Source: Brevibacillus sp. SYP-B805 (GTDB taxonomy: Bacteria; Bacillota; Bacilli; Brevibacillales; Brevibacillaceae). From it: a stretch of 64,000 nt of DNA. The translations under genes and the position numbers were made by a program. This document shows, piece by piece, positions 51,491-60,036 of the stretch. The stretch covers positions 120,183 to 184,182 of the forward strand of contig NZ_JAALGD010000009.1 of the NCBI RefSeq assembly GCF_011059135.1, read 5' to 3'. Position 1 is the first letter of the stretch, and each line of letters begins with the position of its first letter. The notes below the pieces were generated by a model. It was not told the origin of the DNA and made no database searches. It saw nothing but the letters and a program-made list of their open reading frames with translations.

Positions 51491-51866
51491 TTATCCACAA
51501 GTGGTGAAAAGAAGATGGGGATTGTCCAGGCGCTTTCTTGTGAATAATGGTGATAAATCGGTTCGCACCTGCAGCAGTGGGCGTTTCCCTGTGAATAATG
51601 TTGTGGGAAATGTGGATAACCTTGTTGAAAACTCAACGTTTACACAGCGGACCGCATGCTGCTTTCAGGCTGTTATCAACAGGAGGCCGTATGCATAAAC
51701 CTATTTGCCGCATGTTCCTTCCCATCGCCTTCCTTTGGGCAAGTCTCGCAAACGGTGCCGCTGCCGCCCCCTCCACACCGCCCCCACGGCAGGCCATTGT
51801 GATCTTTGTGGACGGCATGTCGTTTGCCGACCTGGCTAAACTGCGCGGTTATCCACCTGTGGACAA
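51491..51866. promoter_or_regulatory. Cluster of DnaA boxes
   Basis: Perfect DnaA boxes TTATCCACA lie at 51491-51499 (+) and 51611-51619 (-). TTATTCACA variants occur on the minus strand at 51539-51547 and 51590-51598, and TTATCAACA at 51673-51681. Two further one-mismatch boxes lie back to back at 51849-51857 and 51858-51866, inside the next gene. Five boxes in about 190 bp of noncoding DNA resemble the DnaA-box clusters that titrate DnaA away from oriC in Bacillus, or a DnaA-controlled promoter. Confidence 0.7.
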
Positions 51867-53925
51867 ATGGCTGGCATCCGCCCAAGCCGCCGCGATGACC
51901 ATCCGGTCGGCCGGACCGCGCCATGAGGCCAATGCCTATCTCCTGATGGGCAGCGGGGGGCAGGCGCTGTATACGGAAAAGAGCGGCACCGTCTATCAGC
52001 GGGATGAGCTTCTGGAGAACGGGGAAACCGCTGCGGCTTCCATGGCCCGGCTTCAAGCCTCGCCGCCATTATCGGCAGGGGCAGGTGCCTCCCTCCTTTT
52101 TCCCGGCATTTTCCGCCTGCAAGCAGAGAATATGGATAAGCCCTTTACGGCGCGCATCGGGCTGTTGGGCGGCACGCTGGCCAAACACGGCATGATCGCC
52201 GCCGCGTTTGGCAACGGGGATGACCGGATCGAGCGGCGGCGGCATGCCGCTCTGTTTGCCATCGACGAGCGCGGGGAAATTCCGGCGGGAGATGTCTCCG
52301 CCCGCACCAATCTGCCGGATCCCGGCTATCCCAACGGCCTGCGGACGCATTACCGCTACCTGTTGGATCGCCTTGCCGAGGAGCGGCGTCCCGGCCTCCT
52401 GGTGGTAGAGCTGGCCGATCTTGCCCGCCTATACCGGCTGAAGGATGCGATGGACCCCGTGCGCTTCAAGCGGCAATACGACCTCGTCATGGCGGATCTT
52501 GCCCGGTTTTTGGAAGAGGTGCTGAAGCGGCGGACGGAGCGGCAGATGGTGATGGTCACATCGGCGCTGGTCAACGAGGTTTCCCAGAAAGAGAAGTCGC
52601 TTCTTACCCCGATGCTGATCTGGCGGCCGCCGGGAACGGGTGGGCTGTTAACTTCCGCTACGACAAGGCAGCCGGGCTTGATCAGCGGCCTGGACGTACT
52701 GCCCACCCTCCTTGCCTGGCTGCACATTCCCCGCCCCGAGGGGCTGATCGGGCATGTGATGACAGCCGGGAAAGAGGGGGAGGGCCTTGCCGGTCTGCTC
52801 GCCCGGGTGAGCGACATCGACCGGATCTACGCCAACCGCCCCTCTGTCATGTACACATACGTCATGCTGCAGATCTTTATCCTGGTTGCGGCGGCTCTGT
52901 TCTGGCTCTGGCAAAAAGGGGAGATCGCCCCATCGGCGGAACGATGGCGGCGGGGTATCCGCCTGGCGCTGCTGTCGATGCTGTTTTTTCCGGCGCTGTT
53001 TTTGCTGGAACCCTTGCTCGGATGGTCCGCAGCGCCTCCCGTTGTGTTGGGCTTCTTGATCATGCTGGCATTGGGGCTTGCGCTTGCGGTGGAAAACCGG
53101 TCGCTTCCCGCCATGCTGCTGGTGTCATCCGGTGTGACGGTGGCAGGGATTCTGCTGGACGGCTTGACCGGGGGAGAAGCGATGCGCCGCTCCTACATGG
53201 GCTACGATCCGGTGATCGGGGCAAGGTTTTACGGCCTTGGCAACGAGTATGAAGGCGTGGTGATCGGAGCGGCCATTTCCTTTGCCGCCGCGCTCCATGA
53301 ATGGGGGAAGGGGCGCATTGCCTGGCTTTCGGCGGGAGGGGCGGTGCTGCTCTTTGGCTGCATCCTGGCCTACATGGCGCTGCCGTCCCTTGGGGCCAAT
53401 GCCGGCGGGTTTCTTGCCGCCACGGCAGGATTCGGGGTCACGCTGTTTCGGCTGCATGACTGGAAGGCAGGCAAAAAAGGCCTCCTGCTGCTGGCAGGGG
53501 GCCTGCTCGGCGGCATCGCCGCGCTGATCATCATCAATCTTGGCTCATCCCAGCCGCTGACGCATGTGGGACGCGTCGCGCAGGACATCGTCAGCGGCAA
53601 CTGGACGGAAGTGGGAAAGATCGTGGAACGGAAGCTGGAGATGAACTGGCGGCTGATCCGGGTTTCCGCCTGGAGCAAGGTATTTGCCGTCTCGCTCGTG
53701 GTGATCAGCTTGTTCAGCCTGAGGCCGGATCGCTACCTGCGCAGACTGTCCGCCCGCTATCCCTGCATCGTGAAGGGCTTTCACGGGGTGATCGCCGGGT
53801 CGCTTGCCGGTCTTGTGCTGAATGATTCCGGCATCGTGTCGGCGGCGACGTCCATCATTTTCTTCGTGGCTCCCGCGCTGTATGCCGCCTTGGGCCATCC
53901 GGCCGACCGGGAATACACCACGTAG
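51691..53925 (+). CDS. Large membrane protein with alkaline-phosphatase-like extracellular domain, unknown
   Basis: A 744-residue protein with a signal or first membrane segment (~8-25), an extracytoplasmic domain (~30-390) that begins AIVIFVDGMSFADLAKL, like alkaline-phosphatase/sulfatase-fold proteins, and contains GLISGLDVLPTLLAWLHI typical of phosphodiesterase-like members, then about eight to ten membrane segments (~405-735) with YDPVIGARFYGLGNEYEG in a loop. A modified lipid or polymer is a possible substrate. ATG 51691 follows AGGAGG. Upstream codons in frame run into the DnaA-box region and were rejected. Confidence 0.7.
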   Translation: MHKPICRMFLPIAFLWASLANGAAAAPSTPPPRQAIVIFVDGMSFADLAKLRGYPPVDKWLASAQAAAMTIRSAGPRHEANAYLLMGSGGQALYTEKSGTVYQRDELLENGETAAASMARLQASPPLSAGAGASLLFPGIFRLQAENMDKPFTARIGLLGGTLAKHGMIAAAFGNGDDRIERRRHAALFAIDERGEIPAGDVSARTNLPDPGYPNGLRTHYRYLLDRLAEERRPGLLVVELADLARLYRLKDAMDPVRFKRQYDLVMADLARFLEEVLKRRTERQMVMVTSALVNEVSQKEKSLLTPMLIWRPPGTGGLLTSATTRQPGLISGLDVLPTLLAWLHIPRPEGLIGHVMTAGKEGEGLAGLLARVSDIDRIYANRPSVMYTYVMLQIFILVAAALFWLWQKGEIAPSAERWRRGIRLALLSMLFFPALFLLEPLLGWSAAPPVVLGFLIMLALGLALAVENRSLPAMLLVSSGVTVAGILLDGLTGGEAMRRSYMGYDPVIGARFYGLGNEYEGVVIGAAISFAAALHEWGKGRIAWLSAGGAVLLFGCILAYMALPSLGANAGGFLAATAGFGVTLFRLHDWKAGKKGLLLLAGGLLGGIAALIIINLGSSQPLTHVGRVAQDIVSGNWTEVGKIVERKLEMNWRLIRVSAWSKVFAVSLVVISLFSLRPDRYLRRLSARYPCIVKGFHGVIAGSLAGLVLNDSGIVSAATSIIFFVAPALYAALGHPADREYTT

Positions 53926-53952
53926 TTGGTCCGGTTCGGCAGTCGGTCCGGT

Positions 53953-55890
53953 TCAGGATTCGCTCAGCTCGCTCCATTCCTCGTACAGCTTGTCGATTTC
54001 CGCTTTCGCCTGCTGAATCCGGTCATTGCGTTCCTTCGCCTGGACATGGTCGCTGTACACCTCGGGGAGGCAGAGCTCCTCTTCCCAGCGGGCGATGGCC
54101 GCTTCCCGCTCGGCGATCCCGGCTTCGATCTCTTCGAGCCGCTTTTGCCGCTGCCGTTCGCGCCGTTTGGCTTCCTTATCCTGCTCATAGCTGGACTTTT
54201 CCGGCGCGATCGCGGGAGCCTCCCCTTTCCTGCCCTGTCCCGCAGTAACCGCCGCTTCGCTGGCCAACAAGGCCAGCTCTTCTTTTTTCTCCACATAGTA
54301 ATCGTAGTTCCCCAGATAGCTGGTTACGCCGTCCGGAGACAGCTCCAGCACGCGCGTGGCGATTTTGTTCAGGAAATAGCGGTCGTGGGAGACGAACAGG
54401 ATCGTTCCCGGATAATCGAAGAGGGCGTTTTCCAATACCTCTTTGCTGTAGAGATCCAGGTGGTTGGTCGGCTCGTCCAGGATCAGGAAATTGGCCTGCT
54501 TCAGCATCAGCTTGGCCAGCGAAACGCGGGCCCGTTCGCCGCCGGACAGCTCCCCGATCTTTTTCTGGACGTCGTCCCCGCTGAACAGGAAGTTGCCCAG
54601 CAGGGTGCGCACCTCTTTTTCTAGCATGTGCGGGTAATCGTCCCAGATTTCCGCAAGCACCGTCTTGCCTTCGTGCAGTTCCCGGTGTTCCTGGTCGTAG
54701 TAGCCGATCGTCACGTTGCTGCCCAGGCGGAAGGAGCCGGCCAGCGCCGGCAGCTTCTCCACGATGGTCTTCAGCAGGGTGGATTTGCCGATCCCGTTCG
54801 GTCCGACCAGCGCGACCCGTTCCTCCCGTTCGATTTCAAACGTGAGATGGCGGGAGAGAACCGCATCCGGATACCCGACGCTCAGATCGTCCACCTTGAT
54901 GACGAGATTGCCGCTCATTTTGGCGATGTCAAAGGAGAAGTGCGCCGACTTGTTCTGCAGGATCGGCCGCTCCAACCGCTCCATTTTCTCCAGGGTTTTG
55001 CGCCGGCTTTGCGCTCGCTTGGTGGTGGAGGCGCGGGCGATGTTGCGGGCGATGAAATCTTCCAGCCTGGCGATTTCTTCTTGCTGTTTCTCGAAGCGCT
55101 TCCACTCCTGCTCCAGCTTGGCCGCCTTCAGGTCGAGAAATTGGCTGTAGTTGCCCGGATAGCGCGTTGCCCGCGTCCGTTCGATTTCGTACACCACGGT
55201 CACCAGTTTGTCCAGAAAGTAGCGGTCGTGGGAGACGACGAGAATGGCGCCCGGATAATTTTGGAGATACGTCTCGAGCCAGGTGAGCGTTTCGATGTCC
55301 AGATAGTTGGTCGGCTCGTCCAGCAGCAGGATGGACGGTGCCTGCAGCAGCAGCTTCGCCAGCGCGAGCCGGGTCTTCTGGCCGCCGGAGAGCGTCCGGA
55401 TCGGCGTGTCCGCATCCATGTCGGCGAAGCGCAGGCCGTGCAGCACGCCGCGGATATTGGCTTCATAGCTGTAGCCGCCGTTTTCCTTAAACGCTTCCGA
55501 GCGGCGCGAATATTCCTCCAGGATCTGCTCGTAGCGCTTCGGATCGGCCAGCACCGCCGCGTCGCCCATCAGCGCCTCCAGCCTGCGCAGCTCCCGCTCT
55601 TCTTCCTGCAGATGGGCGAATACGGAAAGCATTTCCTCCTGAATCGTCCGGTCCGATTCCAGACCGCTGTCCTGAGCGAGATAGCCGATCGTCACCTCTT
55701 TCGGCTTGCGGATGACGCCGCTGTCATAGCTCAGCTGTCCGGCCAGGATTTTCATCAGCGTCGATTTGCCGGCGCCGTTTACCCCGACAAGGCCGATGCG
55801 TTCCCCTGTTTGTATCTGCAGGGATATATCCTGTAAAATGATGTCGATACCATATGACTTTTGAATGTGTTCGGCTTGCAGCAAGATCAT
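53953..55890 (-). CDS. ABC-F family ATPase (YdiF-like)
   Basis: A 645-residue soluble protein with two ABC domains and no membrane part, as in ribosome-acting ABC-F translation factors. First Walker A GVNGAGKST (~37-45), signature LSGGQKTRLALAK; second Walker A GPNGIGKST (~374), signature LSGGERARVSLAK. An Arg/Lys-rich interdomain linker (~250-320; ASTTKRAQSRRKTLEKMERL) corresponds to the P-site tRNA-interaction motif, and a coiled-coil C-terminus (~545-640) follows. It may be housekeeping; resistance function cannot be inferred. It converges on the preceding gene with 27 nt between. Confidence 0.9.
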   Translation of the reverse strand: MILLQAEHIQKSYGIDIILQDISLQIQTGERIGLVGVNGAGKSTLMKILAGQLSYDSGVIRKPKEVTIGYLAQDSGLESDRTIQEEMLSVFAHLQEEERELRRLEALMGDAAVLADPKRYEQILEEYSRRSEAFKENGGYSYEANIRGVLHGLRFADMDADTPIRTLSGGQKTRLALAKLLLQAPSILLLDEPTNYLDIETLTWLETYLQNYPGAILVVSHDRYFLDKLVTVVYEIERTRATRYPGNYSQFLDLKAAKLEQEWKRFEKQQEEIARLEDFIARNIARASTTKRAQSRRKTLEKMERLERPILQNKSAHFSFDIAKMSGNLVIKVDDLSVGYPDAVLSRHLTFEIEREERVALVGPNGIGKSTLLKTIVEKLPALAGSFRLGSNVTIGYYDQEHRELHEGKTVLAEIWDDYPHMLEKEVRTLLGNFLFSGDDVQKKIGELSGGERARVSLAKLMLKQANFLILDEPTNHLDLYSKEVLENALFDYPGTILFVSHDRYFLNKIATRVLELSPDGVTSYLGNYDYYVEKKEELALLASEAAVTAGQGRKGEAPAIAPEKSSYEQDKEAKRRERQRQKRLEEIEAGIAEREAAIARWEEELCLPEVYSDHVQAKERNDRIQQAKAEIDKLYEEWSELSES

Positions 55891-55996
55891 GATTTCACCT
55901 CAGCGTCATGAAACAACCTTTCTCCAGTGTAGCGTAAGCCAAAAGGCAGGGACAAGGGGAAACGGGCTCGAAAAATAGAGGGGATGGGAGGGGAAC

Positions 55997-56593
55997 ATGG
56001 GACAAGGAGAGCAGAAACAGGCGCTGCGGCGCAGGATCGGGGCCGAGCGCGCGGCGCTGCCGCCAGCGGAACGGCAGCAGCGCTCCGAGACGGCCGCCCG
56101 GCATTTGCTCGCGCTTGACCGTTTGGCCGCCTGCCGGACGATCCTTCTTTTTTACCCGTTTCGCGACGAAATCGACACCCGGCCGTTTCTGCACGCCGCC
56201 TTGCAGCGCGGGCAGGAAATCTGGCTGCCGCTGACCGATCCGGCGGAGCGCTGGCTGACCCCGTATGTGTACGGCGGCGAAGAGAGCCTGCGGCCGGGGG
56301 CGTACGGCATTCGGGAGCCGGATCCGATGGCAAGCCGGCCTGCGGACATTTCTAGGCTGGAGGCGGTGGTGCTGCCCGGCCTTGCCTTTGACGGGCAGGG
56401 CGGCAGGTTGGGCTATGGAGGCGGCTACTATGACCGTTTTCTGGAGGGCTGCGGCCACCGCCCCCTGCTGGTGGGGTATGCCTTTGCCATGCAGATGGTG
56501 GAGCGGGTTCCGGTGGAGCCGCACGATCACCCTGTGGATTACGTGGTGACGGACGGCGGGATTCATGGTCCGTTTTCTCGTCGCCTTTTGTGA
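55997..56593 (+). CDS. 5-formyltetrahydrofolate cyclo-ligase
   Basis: A 198-residue enzyme that converts 5-formyl-THF to 5,10-methenyl-THF with ATP. The ATP-binding basic N-terminus KQALRRRIGAERAAL and the C-terminal GQGGRLGYGGGYYDRFL motif are diagnostic. GGAGGGGAAC precedes the ATG at 55997. Divergent from the ABC-F gene. Confidence 0.93.
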   Translation: MGQGEQKQALRRRIGAERAALPPAERQQRSETAARHLLALDRLAACRTILLFYPFRDEIDTRPFLHAALQRGQEIWLPLTDPAERWLTPYVYGGEESLRPGAYGIREPDPMASRPADISRLEAVVLPGLAFDGQGGRLGYGGGYYDRFLEGCGHRPLLVGYAFAMQMVERVPVEPHDHPVDYVVTDGGIHGPFSRRLL

Positions 56594-56679
56594 CAGGTAT
56601 GAAACATTTGTTGCATTTCTATCTACAATAGGGACAAAACCGTGTAGTATTAAACTCATGGACAACGGGAGGAATCCAA

Positions 56680-57195
56680 ATGAAAAACTGGAAGGTCGGT
56701 GTTCTGTCGGCGAGCGATTCGATTGCCAGGGGAGAGCGTGAAGACGATCGCATTCCGATTCTGCGCCAGTTGGTTCAGGAATGGTTGAAAACGGATGTGG
56801 CGGTCTATCGGACCGTGAGCGATGACATGGAAGAATTGAAAGAGACCATGATCGAACTGGTGGATCGGGAGAAGTGCGATCTCTTGATCGTGGCGGGGGG
56901 CACCGGCTTAAGCCCGCGCGACGTGACCCCTGAAGTGACCGCTTGGGTGATCGACCGCCCGGTGCCCGGTCTTGCGGAAGAGATGCGCCGCGCCGGACTG
57001 CAGCAGTCCCGCCGGGCGATCCTGACGAGAGCGGTGGCGGGGACGAGAGGCAATTCGCTGATCATCAACCTCCCCGGCAATCCCAAAGGGGTGGAGGTCT
57101 GCTTCAATGCGATCGGCGACATGCTGGCCGATGCCCTGCATATTTTGCAGGGGACCGCACAGGCCAACGAGGATTGGGGGGGATTGGGATGGTAA
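56680..57195 (+). CDS. moaB: Molybdenum cofactor biosynthesis protein MoaB/MogA
   Basis: A 171-residue MoCF-domain protein that adenylylates molybdopterin before metal insertion. VGVLSASDSIARGEREDD and IVAGGTGLSPRDVTPEV are the family signatures, with GNSLIINLPGNPKGVE near the C-terminus. GGGAGGAAT is the ribosome site. A TACAAT at 56626 may be part of its promoter. It overlaps the next gene by 7 nt. Confidence 0.92.
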   Translation: MKNWKVGVLSASDSIARGEREDDRIPILRQLVQEWLKTDVAVYRTVSDDMEELKETMIELVDREKCDLLIVAGGTGLSPRDVTPEVTAWVIDRPVPGLAEEMRRAGLQQSRRAILTRAVAGTRGNSLIINLPGNPKGVEVCFNAIGDMLADALHILQGTAQANEDWGGLGW

Positions 57196-58190
57196 AAAAA
57201 CCTACCTTTAAGGAAGTCCCCGTCAGGGAAGCCGTCGGGCTTGTGCTGCCGCATGACATGACCCAGATTCTGCCCGGTGAGTTTAAAGGGCGGCTGTTCA
57301 AAAAAGGGCACGTGATTACGGAAGCGGATATCGAGCCGCTGCTTTCCATCGGCAAGGAACATATTTACATCATGGAGATGCCGGAGGGCCACTTGCATGA
57401 AGACGACGCGGGCATCCGCATCGCGCAGGCGGTGGCCGGCAAGAACCTGACGCTGACCGAGCCGTATGAAGGCAAGGTGACGCTGAAATCCACCTGCCTC
57501 GGCCTGTTAAAGGTAAAGGAAGAGGCGATTCATGCCATCAATGCATTGGAAGCGATTGCGCTGGCCACACGGGAGAACAATCAGGTTGTCAAGCCGGGTG
57601 ACGCGGTGGCTGCCGCCCGCATCATCCCGTTGATCATTGAAGAACAGCGGATCGCGGAACTGGAGAGCATCGCCCGGGGCTTCGGCGAGGAGATCGTCAC
57701 GGTGATGCCGTTTGCCCCGAAACGGGTAGGGCTTGTCACTACCGGCGGCGAGGTGTATTCCGGGCGGATCCAGGACAAGTTCGGTCCGGCCGTTCGGGCC
57801 AAGGTGGAAGCGCTCGGCTCGACCGTGGTGGAACAGCGCTTCGCCCCGGACGACAAAGCGCTGATCGAACAGGAGATCCGCTACTTCGTTCAGCAAGGGG
57901 TCGATCTGATCCTGGTGACCGGAGGGATGTCCGTCGATCCGGATGACCGGACGCCGGGAGCGATCGCGGGAGCAGGCGCGCAGGTGGTGCGCTACGGCAC
58001 GCCGATGCTGCCGGGTTCGATGCTGCTGGTGGCCTATATCGGGGATATCCCGGTGCTGGGTCTCCCCGGCGCGGTGATGCATGAGCCGTTTACCTCTTTT
58101 GATGTGTTCCTGCCGCGCATCCTGGCGGGCGAGCGGATTGAGGAGAAAGATATCACCCGCCTGGGCTATGGCGGCCTGATCAAATGCTAA
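57189..58190 (+). CDS. MoeA-like molybdopterin-binding protein
   Basis: A 333-residue protein with a MoCF domain in its second half (~175-320; VGLVTTGGEVYSGRIQDKFG, ILVTGGMSVDPDDRTPGAI, LPGAVMHEPFTSFDVFLP). It is shorter than canonical MoeA (~400), lacking recognisable MoeA N- and C-terminal domains, and begins instead with VPVREAVGLVLPHDMTQI. Proteins of this sort occur beside moaB in Bacilli; molybdenum handling is likely but the precise step is not known. ATG 57189 overlaps moaB. Confidence 0.8.
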   Translation: MVKKPTFKEVPVREAVGLVLPHDMTQILPGEFKGRLFKKGHVITEADIEPLLSIGKEHIYIMEMPEGHLHEDDAGIRIAQAVAGKNLTLTEPYEGKVTLKSTCLGLLKVKEEAIHAINALEAIALATRENNQVVKPGDAVAAARIIPLIIEEQRIAELESIARGFGEEIVTVMPFAPKRVGLVTTGGEVYSGRIQDKFGPAVRAKVEALGSTVVEQRFAPDDKALIEQEIRYFVQQGVDLILVTGGMSVDPDDRTPGAIAGAGAQVVRYGTPMLPGSMLLVAYIGDIPVLGLPGAVMHEPFTSFDVFLPRILAGERIEEKDITRLGYGGLIKC

Positions 58191-58219
58191 ACAGCCAAAA
58201 TCACAAGGAGTGAATACGA

Positions 58220-58555
58220 ATGGGAAATTCGATCGGCATACCCGGATTAATTTTGATTCTTGTCATTGCCCTGGTATTGTTTGGACCCAAGAAGCTGCCG
58301 GAGTTGGGCAGAGCGATCGGCCATACCCTGAAGGAGTTTAAAAACGCCACGCGCGGCCTGACCAAGGACGAGGATGAGGAAGAAGGGAAGACGGTGGCGG
58401 TGAACAAGGCGGAAGCGCTTCCCGACAACGTCGACCGCGAAAAATTGGAACGGGAAATCCGCGAACGCATCGAGCGGGAGCGCCTGGAAGCGGAAATCCG
58501 GGCCAAGCTGGAAGCCGAGCGCGCGCAGGCGGACAACGAACGATCCAAAGCGTAA
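58220..58555 (+). CDS. tatA: Twin-arginine translocase subunit TatA
   Basis: TatA, 111 residues: one membrane segment (~6-21; [21 protein letters not shown] with the [10 protein letters not shown] hinge), an amphipathic helix ([17 protein letters not shown]) and a long, highly charged tail (~50-111; [18 protein letters not shown]) likely to be helical. It forms the Tat pore with TatC. AAGGAGTG precedes the ATG. Confidence 0.93.
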   Translation: MGNSIGIPGLILILVIALVLFGPKKLPELGRAIGHTLKEFKNATRGLTKDEDEEEGKTVAVNKAEALPDNVDREKLEREIRERIERERLEAEIRAKLEAERAQADNERSKA

Positions 58556-58576
58556 ATCGGGGTGGCGGGTAGTGTC

Positions 58577-59341
58577 ATGAGCGATAGCCAAGAAATGACG
58601 GTGGTGGAGCACCTGGCCGAGTTGCGGCGGCGGATTATCTGGGTGCTTGTGGTGTTTCTCTTCTCCATGGGGATCGGCCTTTATTATGCCGGCGACGTGA
58701 TCGAGTATCTGAAGGCAAGCCCGCTGGCGGGAGGGGTGCCGCTCAAATCGTTTGATCCCTCCGACGTCCTGCGTGTCTATATGCAGTTTTCGTTTGTCAT
58801 CGGCCTGATCATCACGCTGCCGGTCGCCTTGTTCCACATGTGGCGGTTTGTCAGTCCCGGACTGCGGCCGCAGGAGAAACGGGTGACGCTGTCGTTTATT
58901 CCGGCGGCGTTCTTTCTCTTTTTGATCGGCCTTGCGTTTGGCTATTTCGTCGTTTTTCCGATGATCATGCAGTTTATGACGGGAATCGCCATGGGCATTC
59001 AGATTGATCCGAACTACGGGATCGCGCAGTATTTCGGCTTTTTGTTCAATATGGTCATTCCGTTCGGCTTTCTCTTTGAACTGCCGATCCTGGTCATCTT
59101 TTTAACCAGGCTGCGGATCCTGAATCCGATGCGTCTGGCCAAAATGCGCCGCTTTGCCTATTTTGGCCTCACGGTGGTGGCGGTCACGCTGACGCCGCCG
59201 GAGATTCTCAGCGACATCATGGTGACGATTCCGCTGCTTCTGCTGTATGAGATGAGCATCTGGCTCTCGCGGATGGTGTACCGCAAACAGCTGCAGGAAG
59301 ACAAAGAGTGGCAGCAGGAATTCGGCTACGACACGGAATAA
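58577..59341 (+). CDS. tatC: Twin-arginine translocase subunit TatC
   Basis: TatC, 254 residues and about six membrane segments, recognises twin-arginine signal peptides. Marks are EHLAELRRRIIWVL near the N-terminus, FVSPGLRPQEKR, and FLFELPILVIFLTRL. ATG 58577 is preceded by GGGGTGG; a GTG at 58562 is in frame. Location behind moaB and a MoeA-like gene fits export of molybdoenzymes, none of which is encoded in the window. Confidence 0.94.
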   Translation: MSDSQEMTVVEHLAELRRRIIWVLVVFLFSMGIGLYYAGDVIEYLKASPLAGGVPLKSFDPSDVLRVYMQFSFVIGLIITLPVALFHMWRFVSPGLRPQEKRVTLSFIPAAFFLFLIGLAFGYFVVFPMIMQFMTGIAMGIQIDPNYGIAQYFGFLFNMVIPFGFLFELPILVIFLTRLRILNPMRLAKMRRFAYFGLTVVAVTLTPPEILSDIMVTIPLLLLYEMSIWLSRMVYRKQLQEDKEWQQEFGYDTE

Positions 59342-59345
59342 ATGC

Positions 59346-59375
59346 TCTCCCACCATTTGTGGCGGGAGTTTTTTT
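59346..59375 (+). terminator. Rho-independent terminator after tatC
   Basis: CTCCCACCA pairs with TGGCGGGAG (one mismatch) around TTTG, followed by seven T. Confidence 0.88.
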
Positions 59376-59416
59376 CTTTTGCGGGCATACTAACCGCATA
59401 TTGGAGGTGGTGGAAC

Positions 59417-59839
59417 GTGTGGGCACTGCTGGCTTTATGCTTCCTGCTGGCGACAGGAGGACAGGTTGCGGCTGAACAGGTGGAACTGTTTGATTCAGAT
59501 GTTGAACGGGTGATCGAGACGTTTGCCAACACGGAGGAGTTCCAAAAGGAAGCGCGGGTGATCCTGGACAGCGTCAGCGGCAAAGTGACGGAACTGAACC
59601 CGCCATTAACCCATGCGCTGATCGCCAAGATTCCGCTCGCACCGCCGCAGGAGCTGCATGTGAAGGCCGACCGGATCGATGAAGTGATCACCCAGATGTT
59701 CGTGGTGATGCCGAAACAAGGGGGACGAAGGCCGTATCTGATCCTGCATACCAAGGCGAACGACACATTGGTTCTGGAATTCGGCGAAAAGACCGACCGG
59801 CTGCGACGTCTCCTGCATCTCGGACCGTCAGCTGGTTGA
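59417..59839 (+). CDS. Secreted protein of unknown function
   Basis: A 140-residue exported protein: hydrophobic signal (MWALLALCFLLATGGQVAAE) followed by a small alpha/beta domain without Cys or known motif (DSDVERVIETFANTEEF, LHVKADRIDEVITQMFVVMP). The start is GTG 59417 with GGAGGTGG seven bases upstream. Surrounding hairpins make it a single-gene unit. Confidence 0.68.
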   Translation: MWALLALCFLLATGGQVAAEQVELFDSDVERVIETFANTEEFQKEARVILDSVSGKVTELNPPLTHALIAKIPLAPPQELHVKADRIDEVITQMFVVMPKQGGRRPYLILHTKANDTLVLEFGEKTDRLRRLLHLGPSAG

Positions 59840-59887
59840 AAGAACCCGCTCGGCGCTTGCGGTACGGCACCGGGCGGGTTCTTTATT
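59839..59887 (+). terminator. Rho-independent terminator after the secreted protein
   Basis: AAAGAACCCGC pairs with GCGGGTTCTTT across a GC-rich loop; the left arm begins at the stop codon. Confidence 0.85.
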
Positions 59888-59946
59888 TGTATATCGGAAA
59901 TTTTAGGTTCTTTAAAGCGCTAAAGCAAAGGTGGAAAGGTTGGGGG

Positions 59947-60036
59947 CCCCGCCGACACCAGCAAGGGACCCCACTCGGCAAAGCGTTAGCTATCGCCGAG
60001 TGGGTGGAGCGTTAGCTTAAGTCGGCGGGGTTTTTT
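59947..60036. repeat. Nested inverted repeat with T-tract
   Basis: Outer arms CCCCGCCGAC (59947) and GTCGGCGGGG (60021) enclose inner arms CCCACTCGGC (59970) and GCCGAGTGGG (59995). The decamer AGCGTTAGCT occurs twice (59982, 60008). Six T follow on the plus strand, ending at the stop of the convergent CAP-domain gene. It can terminate plus-strand transcription; the layered symmetry suggests a mobile or MITE-like repeat. Confidence 0.6.

Noticed and set aside
51491..51866. DnaA-box cluster as the chromosomal origin
   Set aside because: No dnaA, dnaN, recF or gyr genes and no AT-rich unwinding segment are nearby.
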